Source: Candidatus Obscuribacterales bacterium
GTDB lineage: Bacteria; Cyanobacteriota; Vampirovibrionia; Obscuribacterales; Obscuribacteraceae
Direction of reading: 5' to 3'
NCBI GenBank assembly: GCA_021732565.1
Contig: JAKFUT010000131.1
Span: 1 to 55,244 of the forward strand
DNA length: 55,244 bases
Below are positions 1 to 8,927 of this stretch, piece after piece; positions within the stretch are counted from its first letter, which is position 1, and each line of letters opens with the position of its first letter. Made by a program: the position numbers and the translations under genes. The notes under the pieces were generated by a model. That model saw only the letters and a program-made list of their open reading frames with translations, did no database searches and had not been told where the DNA came from.

Positions 1-172
1 GTATACACGGTGTCACATCAGTTACACTACCGGGTGCAACCGGAGTTTCTTTGGCAGGCGGGCTCAAGCGACGATGCAACGCGTCATCTTGCAAAATTTC
101 TCTAGCTCGATTCCTGATTTCGTCGTCAGTAAATTCAGCTCCACGGTTGAGCGGAGCAAGAGGGTTTATCCA
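1..172 (-). CDS. Possible partial coding region running off the left edge
   Basis: The minus strand is open from 172 to the window edge and translates to a plausible soluble segment (…FTDDEIRNRAREILQDD…, then a Pro-rich stretch). Composition is protein-like, with charged helix followed by P/T/V-rich linker. No ATG, GTG or TTG lies between the upstream in-frame TAA (173-175) and this segment. An ATG exists at 170-172 region in another frame but soon meets TGA. Either the start is non-standard or the 5' end carries a frameshift. The plus strand is also open for about 110 nt at the edge, so the strand is not certain. Family not recognised. Confidence 0.3.
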
Positions 173-460
173 TTAACAATTACCTCATGGATGGCCGGGT
201 GGCCCAACTAACCCTGCAAGAATCTTCGCTCTTGCATATTGCGTTCCCGTTTCAACTTCGTGGAATTTTTGTGACATACTACCTCGACAATTCGCCCAGG
301 CGTCCCATATTTCTCGAACAGGCAGCACTGCTCGATTTCAAAGCCTATTCGACTTGGTTCCAGCCGACCCGGTCAAGCCTCGCTCACCCTGCAACATGGA
401 ATCTAAACTGAGGTGCGGAACCTCGGTTTTTCCAGCGTCATCAACTTGAGGTGGAGTACA

Positions 461-1705
461 ATGCAGAAACGAAGAGATACTGCGATGAAATTACCGGTTT
501 CGAGTCAAATACTGGTCGCAGGCTCCATTGCAACATTGATTTGCGCGCCGGTCAGGGCGCAGGAAAACGTTTGGAACACAGTAGCGGAAATGGAAGCGCA
601 AGACAAAAGCAGTCCATTTTCGCCATTGGCTACCAATCATGAGTTTTATGAGAAACTCCAGGCTCTCTATTCCAAACTAATATTCCTGGAAGCCGATGGA
701 AGGAGATTTGAACCACAATCAACGACCCGCTGTACCTTGGGAGAGCTATCGCCAGATAAATGCAGCTGCGCCCCGATTGGCGACATTGCCGAGGGCAGGC
801 ACATAAGACCGGATGAAATTATCCAATGGCAGAAATCCAAGACTCCCGTAGTACCATACACCGCACTGAGTTCACTGCGGTTGAAGACGCTCGGCGATCG
901 CCCTCTGTCTTATCTGAGCGTCTTTACCGACGATGCCCGTGACCTTATACCCAAAGAGATTGAAGTGGCTAGCAGCACAGTGGAACTCTCTTATGCTACC
1001 TTCAGGCCAGTAGCTGTGTCTAAGGACGGCATGCTTTCAATAAAGCCCGTCGCAACAGATCGAACGCAGGTATTGTGGGCTATCATCAAAGGTCCGGGTG
1101 ACGTTCGCTTTAAGGAATATTTCTGGTTGTTTGAACCGGCAAAGGGCGCGACCATCTCGTCAGGAAATAAGTCGTTCTTTGCCAACAGAATGGCCGCCGC
1201 AAAAGAAGCATATAAAGCGGGCGACTACTCCAAAAGCAGCACCGGCGTATTTGCCGCTCTGACGGAGTTGCGAGACTACCGGCCTGAAGTTACTCCCTAT
1301 CAGCTCGACTCACTCGATCAGCTCATCGAGAGCCTCGCATCTCATGATGACCTGGATTACTCGCAAGGATCATTTCGAGGAATCTGCCTGTCGCTCGAAA
1401 CTAGAATCCCCGCGATCAAACCCTCGCGGATAATAAAGCGGATATGGGAAATCGCCAGTACAGACAGTATTCCTGATGCGTGCCTGCCATTATTGCCGCT
1501 GATGAAACAAGCAACACAACTAATTGAAAGCAATCCGCCGGTCAATGATGTTGAACGGCGGCAGCAAAGGGAACTACTGAAGATCTATAGCGACACGCTC
1601 CAGCGAGCAATGTTGTTCAACAAGAAAGAACCTGACTATCCCCGAATGCGGGCGCAGGCAAAAAAGCTCCTGGCACGTCTTGCTCCCCCATCGGCTCACC
1701 ACTGA
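461..1705 (+). CDS. Secreted protein of unknown function
   Basis: About 414 residues. I chose the ATG at 461 because a purine-rich GAGGTGGAG lies just upstream; an in-frame ATG at 413 and another at 485 are alternatives. The N-terminus has a basic stretch, a hydrophobic core (ILVAGSIATLICA) and a likely signal peptidase site after VRA, so the protein is probably exported. The mature part has a Cys-containing segment (TRCTLGELSPDKCSCAP) near the N-terminal third and a largely helical C-terminal half with many Leu, Glu and Arg. I recognise no family. It converges on the MBOAT gene with only 23 bp between stops, so the two do not share a promoter. Confidence 0.7.
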   Translation: MQKRRDTAMKLPVSSQILVAGSIATLICAPVRAQENVWNTVAEMEAQDKSSPFSPLATNHEFYEKLQALYSKLIFLEADGRRFEPQSTTRCTLGELSPDKCSCAPIGDIAEGRHIRPDEIIQWQKSKTPVVPYTALSSLRLKTLGDRPLSYLSVFTDDARDLIPKEIEVASSTVELSYATFRPVAVSKDGMLSIKPVATDRTQVLWAIIKGPGDVRFKEYFWLFEPAKGATISSGNKSFFANRMAAAKEAYKAGDYSKSSTGVFAALTELRDYRPEVTPYQLDSLDQLIESLASHDDLDYSQGSFRGICLSLETRIPAIKPSRIIKRIWEIASTDSIPDACLPLLPLMKQATQLIESNPPVNDVERRQQRELLKIYSDTLQRAMLFNKKEPDYPRMRAQAKKLLARLAPPSAHH

Positions 1706-1728
1706 ACCCAAGGAACGAGGGGAAACGG

Positions 1729-3180
1729 CTAGAACTGGAAATAAATGAATGGGGCGCTATTATCGGGTTGAAAGGTGATCATCGCCAGAATTAGTGCTGT
1801 GCAAAACAGCGCTTTGAGTGGCGCTGGAGCACGGCGGAACCAGCCCTTCTCTGAGGCACGACTGATAGGAACGTTAAAGATCACCAGCACCGCGATCATC
1901 AGGAGCACCACCGGTACCACCACTGGCAACTCCGGTTTCAACACCAGAAAACTATGCCCCTCTAATCTCGAGAAGATCGGGCTTAGCATCAGCATTCGCT
2001 TCACTATAAAGAACGCCTGACTCATGTCTTGCACTCTGAAGAATATCCAGCCGATGCATACCGCGTGAAACGTAATGAAAATCGACGCCAGATTTCCCAG
2101 AGGCGAATCCACCGCCCCCTTAAGCCAATTCACCCGCTCCTTCAGAGCTACAAATTCACGATGAACAACTAGAGCAAGTCCGTGAAACATTCCCCAGACA
2201 ACGAAGTTCCAAGCTGCACCGTGCCATAACCCGCCAATGGCCATGGTAAGAAACAAATTCTTATGTGTATTCCATTTTCCTCCGCGAGAACCACCGAGCG
2301 GAATGAACAGGTAGTCACGCAGCCAGGTGGAGAGCGATATGTGCCAGCGGCGCCAGAAATCGGAAACGTTTCTAGCGATGTAGGGCATGTTGAAGTTGAC
2401 GGGAATGTGATAGCCGAACAACATCGCCGATCCACGACCGATGTCCGTGTATCCGGAAAAATCGAAATAGATCTGGAAGGCGAAAGCATATGCGAAGAGC
2501 CACAGTTCCGGTGAACCATAAGCATGCGGATCCGTCAGACCCATTTGCACAAACGTTGATAAATTGTCAGCCAGTAAAAGTTTCTTCGCCATGCCCAGAA
2601 TGATTAACGGAATACCTTCGTCAAAGTGGCTCAGCTTCAGGTGAGTGTCCGACAACATCTGTGATTCAAAATCTTTGTAGCGCTTGATGGGTCCCGCAAT
2701 CTGCGTAGGGAAGAACGCAGCAAAGAGCGCGAACAAGACAAACGATTTGATCGGCTTGCCACCACGATAGATTTCGAAAAGATAGTGGATAAATTCAAAC
2801 GTGAAAAATGATATTCCCAATGGCAGAATGATGTCTGCGTGCCATCCGGGACTGTGTCGGGTAAAGATCTGAACAGCGTGCCCCAGTGATTCAAGCAAGA
2901 AATTTGTGTACTTGAAAAATCCGAGGCACAGTAAATTCGCTGTTACACCCAGTCCAAATATGAGCTTCTTTTTGTCTGCATTGGTATGTAGATACGATCC
3001 CCAGAAGTAGTTGAAGACAGTCATTCCCAAGATCAGGACAATGAAAGCCGGCATCCAGCTCATGTAGAAGTAGTAGCTTGCTACCATTAGCAGCGGCAAA
3101 CGCCATTTGCGAGGAGACAACCAATAAAGTGCCACCACTAACGGCAAAAATAGAATGTATTGAAGACTGGTAAACAGCAT
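1729..3180 (-). CDS. MBOAT family O-acyltransferase (AlgI-like)
   Basis: A 483-residue polytopic membrane protein of the MBOAT family, AlgI branch. Such enzymes take an acyl group (often acetyl) from the cytoplasm and pass it across the membrane for O-acylation of a surface polysaccharide. Visible landmarks are the amphipathic start MLFTSLQYILFLP, SYYFYMSW near 35-42, the conserved FPTQIAGPIKRY near 157-168, DFSGYTDIGRGSA near 240-252, FWRRWHISLSTWLRDY near 275-290 with His280, and GGLWHGAAWN near 316-325 with the catalytic-type His320. It ends PFIYFQF, exactly like the second MBOAT of this window (32424-33893). Length is normal for AlgI. No SGNH partner sits next to it; the nearest are at 33.9-36.6 kb. 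The substrate is inferred, not shown. Confidence 0.92.
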   Translation of the reverse strand: MLFTSLQYILFLPLVVALYWLSPRKWRLPLLMVASYYFYMSWMPAFIVLILGMTVFNYFWGSYLHTNADKKKLIFGLGVTANLLCLGFFKYTNFLLESLGHAVQIFTRHSPGWHADIILPLGISFFTFEFIHYLFEIYRGGKPIKSFVLFALFAAFFPTQIAGPIKRYKDFESQMLSDTHLKLSHFDEGIPLIILGMAKKLLLADNLSTFVQMGLTDPHAYGSPELWLFAYAFAFQIYFDFSGYTDIGRGSAMLFGYHIPVNFNMPYIARNVSDFWRRWHISLSTWLRDYLFIPLGGSRGGKWNTHKNLFLTMAIGGLWHGAAWNFVVWGMFHGLALVVHREFVALKERVNWLKGAVDSPLGNLASIFITFHAVCIGWIFFRVQDMSQAFFIVKRMLMLSPIFSRLEGHSFLVLKPELPVVVPVVLLMIAVLVIFNVPISRASEKGWFRRAPAPLKALFCTALILAMITFQPDNSAPFIYFQF

Positions 3181-3682
3181 GGAGACGTTCCCAAGCAGGT
3201 GCCAAGAGGAAGGATGTTAGCATGACAAGAGATGTCAAGCCATTTGACCTTGTTCATCTTTCCCTGAATGTCCGCTGGTGGACACCAGTGCGCTGGAGGC
3301 TGCCCACTCAAGCTCTGCAAAATCTATCTGTAACTTTAGACCTGTTGTAAATTCATACTTACCAGGGGAGAATTCGCCTGCTTTTTCCCGGCTGGCAGAT
3401 TGCTGGATACAGGAAAACTCGGGTTATCACCGGTGGTAGTTGACGTCTGGCGAAGGGCGCTATTTGTCCGGAAAACCAGACCATTCAGTTTTATAGGTAA
3501 TAGGGTTCCGGTAACCTTGGGAGTTATCCGGAACGAAGCTCAAACGACAGGCTTCCGTTTTGAGATTCGGGAAAAGGTTCAGTAAGGATTAGCTTGATTA
3601 AGCGAAACAATATACCGACTGATCGGCGAGTTGTTTGGCTATGGCAATACGTCTGAACCTCACCCGGGTTCTCTCGACTGGC
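3181..3682. other. Intergenic region, no gene recognised
   Basis: About 500 bp between the start of the MBOAT gene and the stop of the charged protein gene, both on the minus strand. It must carry the MBOAT promoter and possibly a terminator. Short open frames on both strands lack ribosome sites or recognisable sequence. No strong hairpin or repeat was seen. Confidence 0.5.
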
Positions 3683-4132
3683 CTACTTTGTAGAATTCGG
3701 AGGGACATCCGCTGCGGCGTGTCGGCGGCTGCGGGAAAATTCCTTCGCTTTGTCTCTTTCGGCTTCTACGGCTTTTGGATCTTCCATCTTCGAGGGCTCA
3801 TCCTTGTCGGAAACCTCTGAACCACCCAGCCCCTCAGCAACCACATCCTTGTCCTTAGAGGGATTTGCAATCACAGCATCGTTGGCCGGTTTTACCGTGC
3901 CCGCTTCTTCTTTGTCTTTATCGATCAAACTAAAACCATCGTCAACAAGCTCACTCTTGGAACCTTTGAAGTCTTTCAGCAAATCCGCTGCATGACATCC
4001 GCCCTTGTCTTCCCCACTTTCTTTTTCGTCTTTCCCTTCCAGTTCTTCGTCCTTGTCGAATTCCTTGCCAAATTCTTCGTCTTTGCCAAGTTCTTCGTCC
4101 TTATCAAATTCCTTGTCATATTCCTTGTCCAT
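3683..4132 (-). CDS. Highly charged Lys/Asp/Glu-rich repeat protein
   Basis: About 149 residues from the ATG at 4132, preceded by AGGGGATAGG. The first 40 residues are an imperfect repeat of K-D-E-E/F-G/D units (DKEYDKEFDKDEELGKDEEF…). A short segment with a lone Cys-His (GGCHAADLLKDFKG) follows, then more Lys/Asp/Glu-rich sequence and a basic tail (SRSRRHAAAD). There is no signal peptide or membrane segment and almost no aromatic core, so it is probably disordered. No family is recognised. The reading frame is supported by its unbroken length and consistent acidic/basic character, but low-complexity DNA can leave long frames open by chance. An upstream in-frame start at 4210 is possible. Confidence 0.5.
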   Translation of the reverse strand: MDKEYDKEFDKDEELGKDEEFGKEFDKDEELEGKDEKESGEDKGGCHAADLLKDFKGSKSELVDDGFSLIDKDKEEAGTVKPANDAVIANPSKDKDVVAEGLGGSEVSDKDEPSKMEDPKAVEAERDKAKEFSRSRRHAAADVPPNSTK

Positions 4133-4336
4133 TCGCCTATCCCCTGTATGTTGTTGTCCTGTGACGCTACATCGCGTCTTTCCTTGAGCAACAAGATATT
4201 CGTTTTGCACAAACGATGACTGGACGATGTTGTGAAATTCTTGTGAATCACAAGCAACGACATTGGTAAACCGATTGATCGCAGAAAAAAGTTAAACTTG
4301 ATTCGGTGAGGACGCGCAACTTGATTGCGGCATCTG

Positions 4337-5152
4337 TCAATGACCGGCCGTAGATTGTTTACCCTCCGGGGGAGCGTTCTTCGGCTCACCGGCACCGGGA
4401 GCATCTTGCGCTTTGGGCGGTGGCTCTAGATGTGATTGCCAGTACGGCTCATCCCAAACATCACAAATTAAGACTGCTGGTTTCTGACCGCCGCCTTTCT
4501 GAGATACAAAACCGACTCTGCAATTCCCGAGAATCTTATTCGCCCGCTCCAGTTTTCCCGTAACCGTCAGGAAAATGTCTGATGGCTTACCTGAAAGATC
4601 AGGAAGCTTATCGATGAGAATCAACTGATCGCCTTTCTTAACGGGTCCGGTGCCGACTTTATAGCCGACCGGTTCAGGAACAGGTTTTCCGGTATCTGCA
4701 AACTTTGTAGTTTTGAGCGGTACAGAATGCAGATCCAGCCCACGCACGTAGATTTCGTCAGACATGACCTTGAGTATCTTCCAGTCACCTTCTGTGGTGG
4801 CACATGATTCCACAAAACTCTTAATAACGTCACGACCAAAAACTGTCCGGGCAGGATCATCAAGCAAATCGCGAGGCAGCCCCAAACGCATGTGCACTAT
4901 TCGCCCTTCATCAGTTACGCCCAGCCCCAGGAAGCCGCCACAAACCGGACTGGCAAACAAATGCTCCGTAACACCTGTTTCCTTCGACACGATAGTTTCC
5001 TTTTCCTTGAACTGAAAGTGGTCCACAAAATCATGTTTGCACGCATCAGCAAAAGCTCGGTCAAGCAAATTTTCAGCACTAGCCTGCTGAACAGAAAACG
5101 AGAATAAAATTAATAAAGCCAGAACAATCCGACGATTCCCCAACTTCATCAT
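4337..5152 (-). CDS. Secreted protein of unknown function
   Basis: A 271-residue protein with a clear signal peptide (MMKLGNRRIVLALLILFSFS, then cleavage likely after ASA before ENLL). Upstream of the start lies GGAGGAGCG, a strong ribosome site. The mature part starts with a helical segment holding Cys and His (FADACKHDF). A beta-rich middle follows, with a second pair of Cys (SPVCGGF, SCATTEGDW) and a third (NKILGNCRVGF, VLICDVWDEPYW). The C-terminal 30 residues are Pro/Ala/Gly-rich and look disordered. The even number of Cys would allow disulphides outside the cytoplasm. No family recognised. It lies 15 bp downstream of another exported unknown protein and probably shares its transcript. 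Confidence 0.75.
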   Translation of the reverse strand: MMKLGNRRIVLALLILFSFSVQQASAENLLDRAFADACKHDFVDHFQFKEKETIVSKETGVTEHLFASPVCGGFLGLGVTDEGRIVHMRLGLPRDLLDDPARTVFGRDVIKSFVESCATTEGDWKILKVMSDEIYVRGLDLHSVPLKTTKFADTGKPVPEPVGYKVGTGPVKKGDQLILIDKLPDLSGKPSDIFLTVTGKLERANKILGNCRVGFVSQKGGGQKPAVLICDVWDEPYWQSHLEPPPKAQDAPGAGEPKNAPPEGKQSTAGH

Positions 5153-5167
5153 CGCTCCTCCGATTCG

Positions 5168-5887
5168 TTATTCAGCCGCTGGCTTTTTCTCCACGGAATC
5201 TGTTTTCTTCGCCCCGGAATCTGTCTCTGTCGGTTTTCCGGGTTCATCGGGTCTGAGGAATATTTCACGACCGGCGGGGAGCCCTGGCTTGTCTCGAATG
5301 AAACCGAGGCTGTCATATTCCTGATACTTCACCCGAACAATCAACGGACCTGCAGTCTTATTGCACCGAACCACTTGCAGTAGACGATGCGGCTTCCCGT
5401 CCGACGGCACACCCGGACCGGGTATCCTGACAGCCGTCTCTACTACCAAGCCATCCTGAGTTTTAAGAACTCCGTCAATGCTGAGGTGCACCGCGGTGGT
5501 TGCCAGCCCGTAGTCAATGACGATTACCGTGTGCTTGCGAAGATCCGTGTCGGCCGGTAGAGTCAGCGCTTTGGAATCAGACGGATACTGGTTGCTTACC
5601 CACTTCCATTCTCCAGGTTTTTCCACCAGCCAACATCGCTTGCCTTCCGGACCTTTTAAGACCTGGTCGCAATCCACGACAGTAAAGTTCAATGGTCTAT
5701 CTACCGGCGCAGCTCCTGCTGCTCTGCATGGTGCAACCACATGCAATACCAATATCAGCGCCGCAGAAACCAGCATCAATAATGCCTGCTGAGCACCGCA
5801 TTTTTTTCCGGACTTCACCGTCGAACACTGGTCAAAGTAGCTCACACGAAGTTGATGCAAAGTATTATCAGTCTCCCGTTCCGACAT
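5168..5887 (-). CDS. Membrane-anchored or secreted protein of unknown function
   Basis: About 239 residues from the ATG at 5887; an upstream TTG at 5995 would overlap the preceding glycosyltransferase gene by 29 bp and seems weaker. Around residues 35-58 there is one hydrophobic segment (ALLMLVSAALILVLHVVAPC) that may be an uncleaved anchor or a long signal peptide ending in CRAAGA. The extracytoplasmic part has paired Cys (VVDCDQV, KRCWLVEKPG) and a beta-rich body (TVIVIDYGLATTAVHLSIDG). The tail is Lys/Glu/Thr-rich and probably disordered. It is packed between the membrane glycosyltransferase and another exported unknown on the same strand, so it is probably part of that surface-glycan transcript. 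Function unknown. Confidence 0.65.
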   Translation of the reverse strand: MSERETDNTLHQLRVSYFDQCSTVKSGKKCGAQQALLMLVSAALILVLHVVAPCRAAGAAPVDRPLNFTVVDCDQVLKGPEGKRCWLVEKPGEWKWVSNQYPSDSKALTLPADTDLRKHTVIVIDYGLATTAVHLSIDGVLKTQDGLVVETAVRIPGPGVPSDGKPHRLLQVVRCNKTAGPLIVRVKYQEYDSLGFIRDKPGLPAGREIFLRPDEPGKPTETDSGAKKTDSVEKKPAAE

Positions 5888-5966
5888 CGTTGCCAGGGAT
5901 GTCCGGGTATTGTCAGTTGCCTGAAATCGGCAATGCACTTCAGTATCCCTTTCTGTCGCTCGTACG

Positions 5967-8750
5967 CTAAAAGAACTTCGCGGCGTGTCCTTCAAAATTA
6001 GCCCTATCCAACGGACGCACCATTAACCTCAGCTTACCACAATAGACGTCATCCGCAGGACACAGCTCAACTACGATGGTCGGATGCGTTCCTTTTAAAG
6101 TACCGGAGGGAACTTGCGCTGAAACCTTAAAGGAAGCAGTCTTCACAGGATCTACGGCAACCAGCGACGGGCTACCGGGCAAAATAGAGGCAAGGTCTTG
6201 TTTGTCACCGGTTTGCAGGACGCCTGCTACTGCAAGTGTGGTACTGGCAGCCCCTCGGGACCGCACCATTCCCGAAATAATGACTTCAACATGACTTCCG
6301 TTAAGCGCCGAGGAAGGAATTTGAATGTAAGCTCGGTGGGGGGAACCGGCCGCTGGCAATACAAACTCATGGTCAGCGGTGACATTGCTCTGGTCTTGTA
6401 AAAAAGCGGCAGGTTGTATGTTAGCGGAGAATGCCTTGCTAGCGTTGCCGGCAGCCGCAGGTTGACAACTGTCCGGTTGTCCCGGGCTCGACGGAGGCAA
6501 CAAATGATTTGTTCTTGAGTTCTCCCGCCCCTGGAACAATGATTCCTTTTGCCGGCCAGCAACCGGACTGTGGTTTTCACCCTGCACGAAAGAATCTGCG
6601 GTTGGCGCGCTGCTTCCTGGCGTCTGTTTGTAGCCGACCACAATAAACATTCGGTAATCACCGTTTTGAATCCCGGGCCTCGTTGAGAGATCGTTCTGTT
6701 GGCTTTGAGAACCATTGTTGAGAAAACAAACGGTGTCAGATTGCCGCACGCCGAATTTTTGCATCATTCGACAATCGAGATCATCATCATCGCCATTGAA
6801 CAATTTCCCCGGACTAATTACGTCAAATGACGGCAAATACAAACCAGAGGAATGACCGCTCAAGTAGTCACCATATACGGTGACACGTCCTTTCGCAGTG
6901 GCCGTTAGCCTTATCTCATTCGTCGAACCATTTCGGAGTACTCCTGGATCGATTTCAACGGCTCTCCACTGTCTCAGCTTCTCGGGCGATTGCCGCAGCA
7001 GATTCGCAAACATTCCGATGTAATTCTGCAGCTCGTATTTCCGCCCGTAAAATTGGTAAACGGATTCAAGCGGTGCCGTTGACACGCCGTTGACAGAGAC
7101 AACACCGTTGGTCACGTCACCGGCACCATCCACCAACACGAGAGCCCAGTCGGGTTTTCTGCCTTGCTTCTCGTCTGCAAGGTTAACCGTAACACGACGA
7201 ATCGCAGACATTCCCGGTCGCAGCGGGCACAGCCACTGCTTTGCGTAATGGTCCGACGAGGAAAATGCTGCCAGTATCGCAATTCCGGTCAAGCAAAAAG
7301 TAACAGACAGTGCCTGCAAAACTTTCTCAGCTGATGTTGATTGCTCGCCACTAACAAGACACCCTCGAAGCATTCTTTCGGACATTGCCGCAAATAAAAC
7401 AATTGTCAAAATCTTCGCAACCAGGTCGCAGAAAACTCCACCTGACGCCGCTGCAGCAAAGTACGGAACAAAATCTGATCGTGTGGCAAAAACTGCCAGG
7501 AACAATGAAGCAGCCCAGGCGCAAATCAGTGACAGGGGAACTCTCGACTGTGTCATACGAAAGCAGACCACCACCGCCAGCAGTACCACAAAAGGCATGG
7601 CGGTAAAGCCGTAGCGAGCGATTCCCTCAAATGGTAGATACGCTAGATGAGTAGCGATTACGCTTATAGCCGTTACCGAAATGAACATTTGCGATCTTGA
7701 GAAATTCCGGCGCACCACTGCTAGCGAGGCAAAAAGAACGGCGCCCGTCAGTGCCAGAAAGATTATCAAGGACTGCACCGCGGACTGTAACTTAAAACTG
7801 AGTCCTAATACCTTATAGCGAAAGTCATTCCAGGGGTATGACCACAATCTGGTGACCTTGCGCAGCAACATGTTAGATACATCGGCCGGGTTCGAAAGAA
7901 AGAAGCCTGCCGCTACCGCAGCGCCCGAATCATCTTCTGAATACATTGCAGTAACAGGGTGAGTGGGACAGCATCCCCAGCCGTCACTTTCAATATTTAA
8001 CCCGGTGGCAATGTTGTAGACCGGACGGCGCGACGGCAGAACGGTACACTTGCCCGTGGCATAGTAAGTGAACCAGAGCCATGGTGCCAGCGCAAGAAAT
8101 CCACCAAGTACAACTATCAACAACCCTGCGATTGCGCGTTTTCTCATCGAACAACATAGAACCGACAATATGAGCATTAATGCGGCGGCGGGTATGAGAG
8201 CAGGCTTCAATAGAACCAATGCACAAATGACGATGCCAGCCAGAATCTTCTCCGATATCGCCATTATCCCGAAGTTGCAACCGCTCACTATAGTACGGTG
8301 CAACGTCGCTGCAGCTAGTACCAGAAGACAGCAAGCCAGCGGTTCGGTCAAGAAAGCACCACAAGAGGCAATGGTGGCCGGATAAACAGCCCATAGCAGC
8401 CCCGCTGTAACGCCTGCTGATTTGCGGCCGGTTAGATTTCTCGCCAAATAGTAAATTGACGTCGCCGCCAGGGCTTGAAACAGGCATTGCAGTTGCACAA
8501 GCACGAACCACTCTGAGGGTTCCGGAACCTTGCCTTGAATTGCAAATGCAATTGCTGCCACTATCGGTAATACCGGTCCGTCAAGAAGCAGGTAGAATGC
8601 GACTGACTCAGCGGTAGTCTTGGTAGCTACTCCATGCAGCAGATCGCGAAAAGCGATAAATATCTGGTGACAAGAATCTAAATAGTGACCACCGTCAAAG
8701 TAAAGCGTAGTGCGAGGAATCATGTTCGAAGGATTTTGCCACAAACACAA
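5967..8750 (-). CDS. Large polytopic membrane glycosyltransferase (GT-C type)
   Basis: About 927 residues. The N-terminal ~500 residues are a series of hydrophobic helices, with the loop pattern of lipid-phosphate-sugar dependent GT-C enzymes (ArnT/PMT-like). An early loop carries acidic residues (YFDGGHYLDSCHQ), and helix motifs such as YYLARNLTGRKSAGVTAGLL and YPATIASCGAFLTEPLA follow. The C-terminal ~400 residues are a soluble, beta-rich extracytoplasmic region with Cys pairs. It sits downstream of the dTDP-rhamnose genes, which suggests a role in building or decorating a rhamnose-containing surface glycan. The start is uncertain: a hydrophobic helix clearly begins upstream of the TTG at 8750, but the frame has no ATG or GTG before an in-frame TAA at 8841-8843. 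A 13-codon stretch from ATG 8879 lies beyond that stop. Confidence 0.8.
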   Translation of the reverse strand: MCLWQNPSNMIPRTTLYFDGGHYLDSCHQIFIAFRDLLHGVATKTTAESVAFYLLLDGPVLPIVAAIAFAIQGKVPEPSEWFVLVQLQCLFQALAATSIYYLARNLTGRKSAGVTAGLLWAVYPATIASCGAFLTEPLACCLLVLAAATLHRTIVSGCNFGIMAISEKILAGIVICALVLLKPALIPAAALMLILSVLCCSMRKRAIAGLLIVVLGGFLALAPWLWFTYYATGKCTVLPSRRPVYNIATGLNIESDGWGCCPTHPVTAMYSEDDSGAAVAAGFFLSNPADVSNMLLRKVTRLWSYPWNDFRYKVLGLSFKLQSAVQSLIIFLALTGAVLFASLAVVRRNFSRSQMFISVTAISVIATHLAYLPFEGIARYGFTAMPFVVLLAVVVCFRMTQSRVPLSLICAWAASLFLAVFATRSDFVPYFAAAASGGVFCDLVAKILTIVLFAAMSERMLRGCLVSGEQSTSAEKVLQALSVTFCLTGIAILAAFSSSDHYAKQWLCPLRPGMSAIRRVTVNLADEKQGRKPDWALVLVDGAGDVTNGVVSVNGVSTAPLESVYQFYGRKYELQNYIGMFANLLRQSPEKLRQWRAVEIDPGVLRNGSTNEIRLTATAKGRVTVYGDYLSGHSSGLYLPSFDVISPGKLFNGDDDDLDCRMMQKFGVRQSDTVCFLNNGSQSQQNDLSTRPGIQNGDYRMFIVVGYKQTPGSSAPTADSFVQGENHSPVAGRQKESLFQGRENSRTNHLLPPSSPGQPDSCQPAAAGNASKAFSANIQPAAFLQDQSNVTADHEFVLPAAGSPHRAYIQIPSSALNGSHVEVIISGMVRSRGAASTTLAVAGVLQTGDKQDLASILPGSPSLVAVDPVKTASFKVSAQVPSGTLKGTHPTIVVELCPADDVYCGKLRLMVRPLDRANFEGHAAKFF

Positions 8751-8927
8751 ACCCAGGGTTAGAGCAAAAACCAGTAAGGCCGGAAGAATCTCCTGCCTGT
8801 TAGAGTCGTGGCGGCGTTCGGGGTTGTCAGATTGTTGATCTTAATCAGGGCTACTCCTGGAGAGTGTGACAGAACGCATACAATGTCTCCATGGCCTGAG
8901 GAAGCAGATCAGGAACGGCTGAGCTGT

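Noticed and set aside
187..411. 74-residue plus-strand open frame before the first secreted protein
   Set aside because: No ribosome site, no family resemblance, mixed composition; likely chance.
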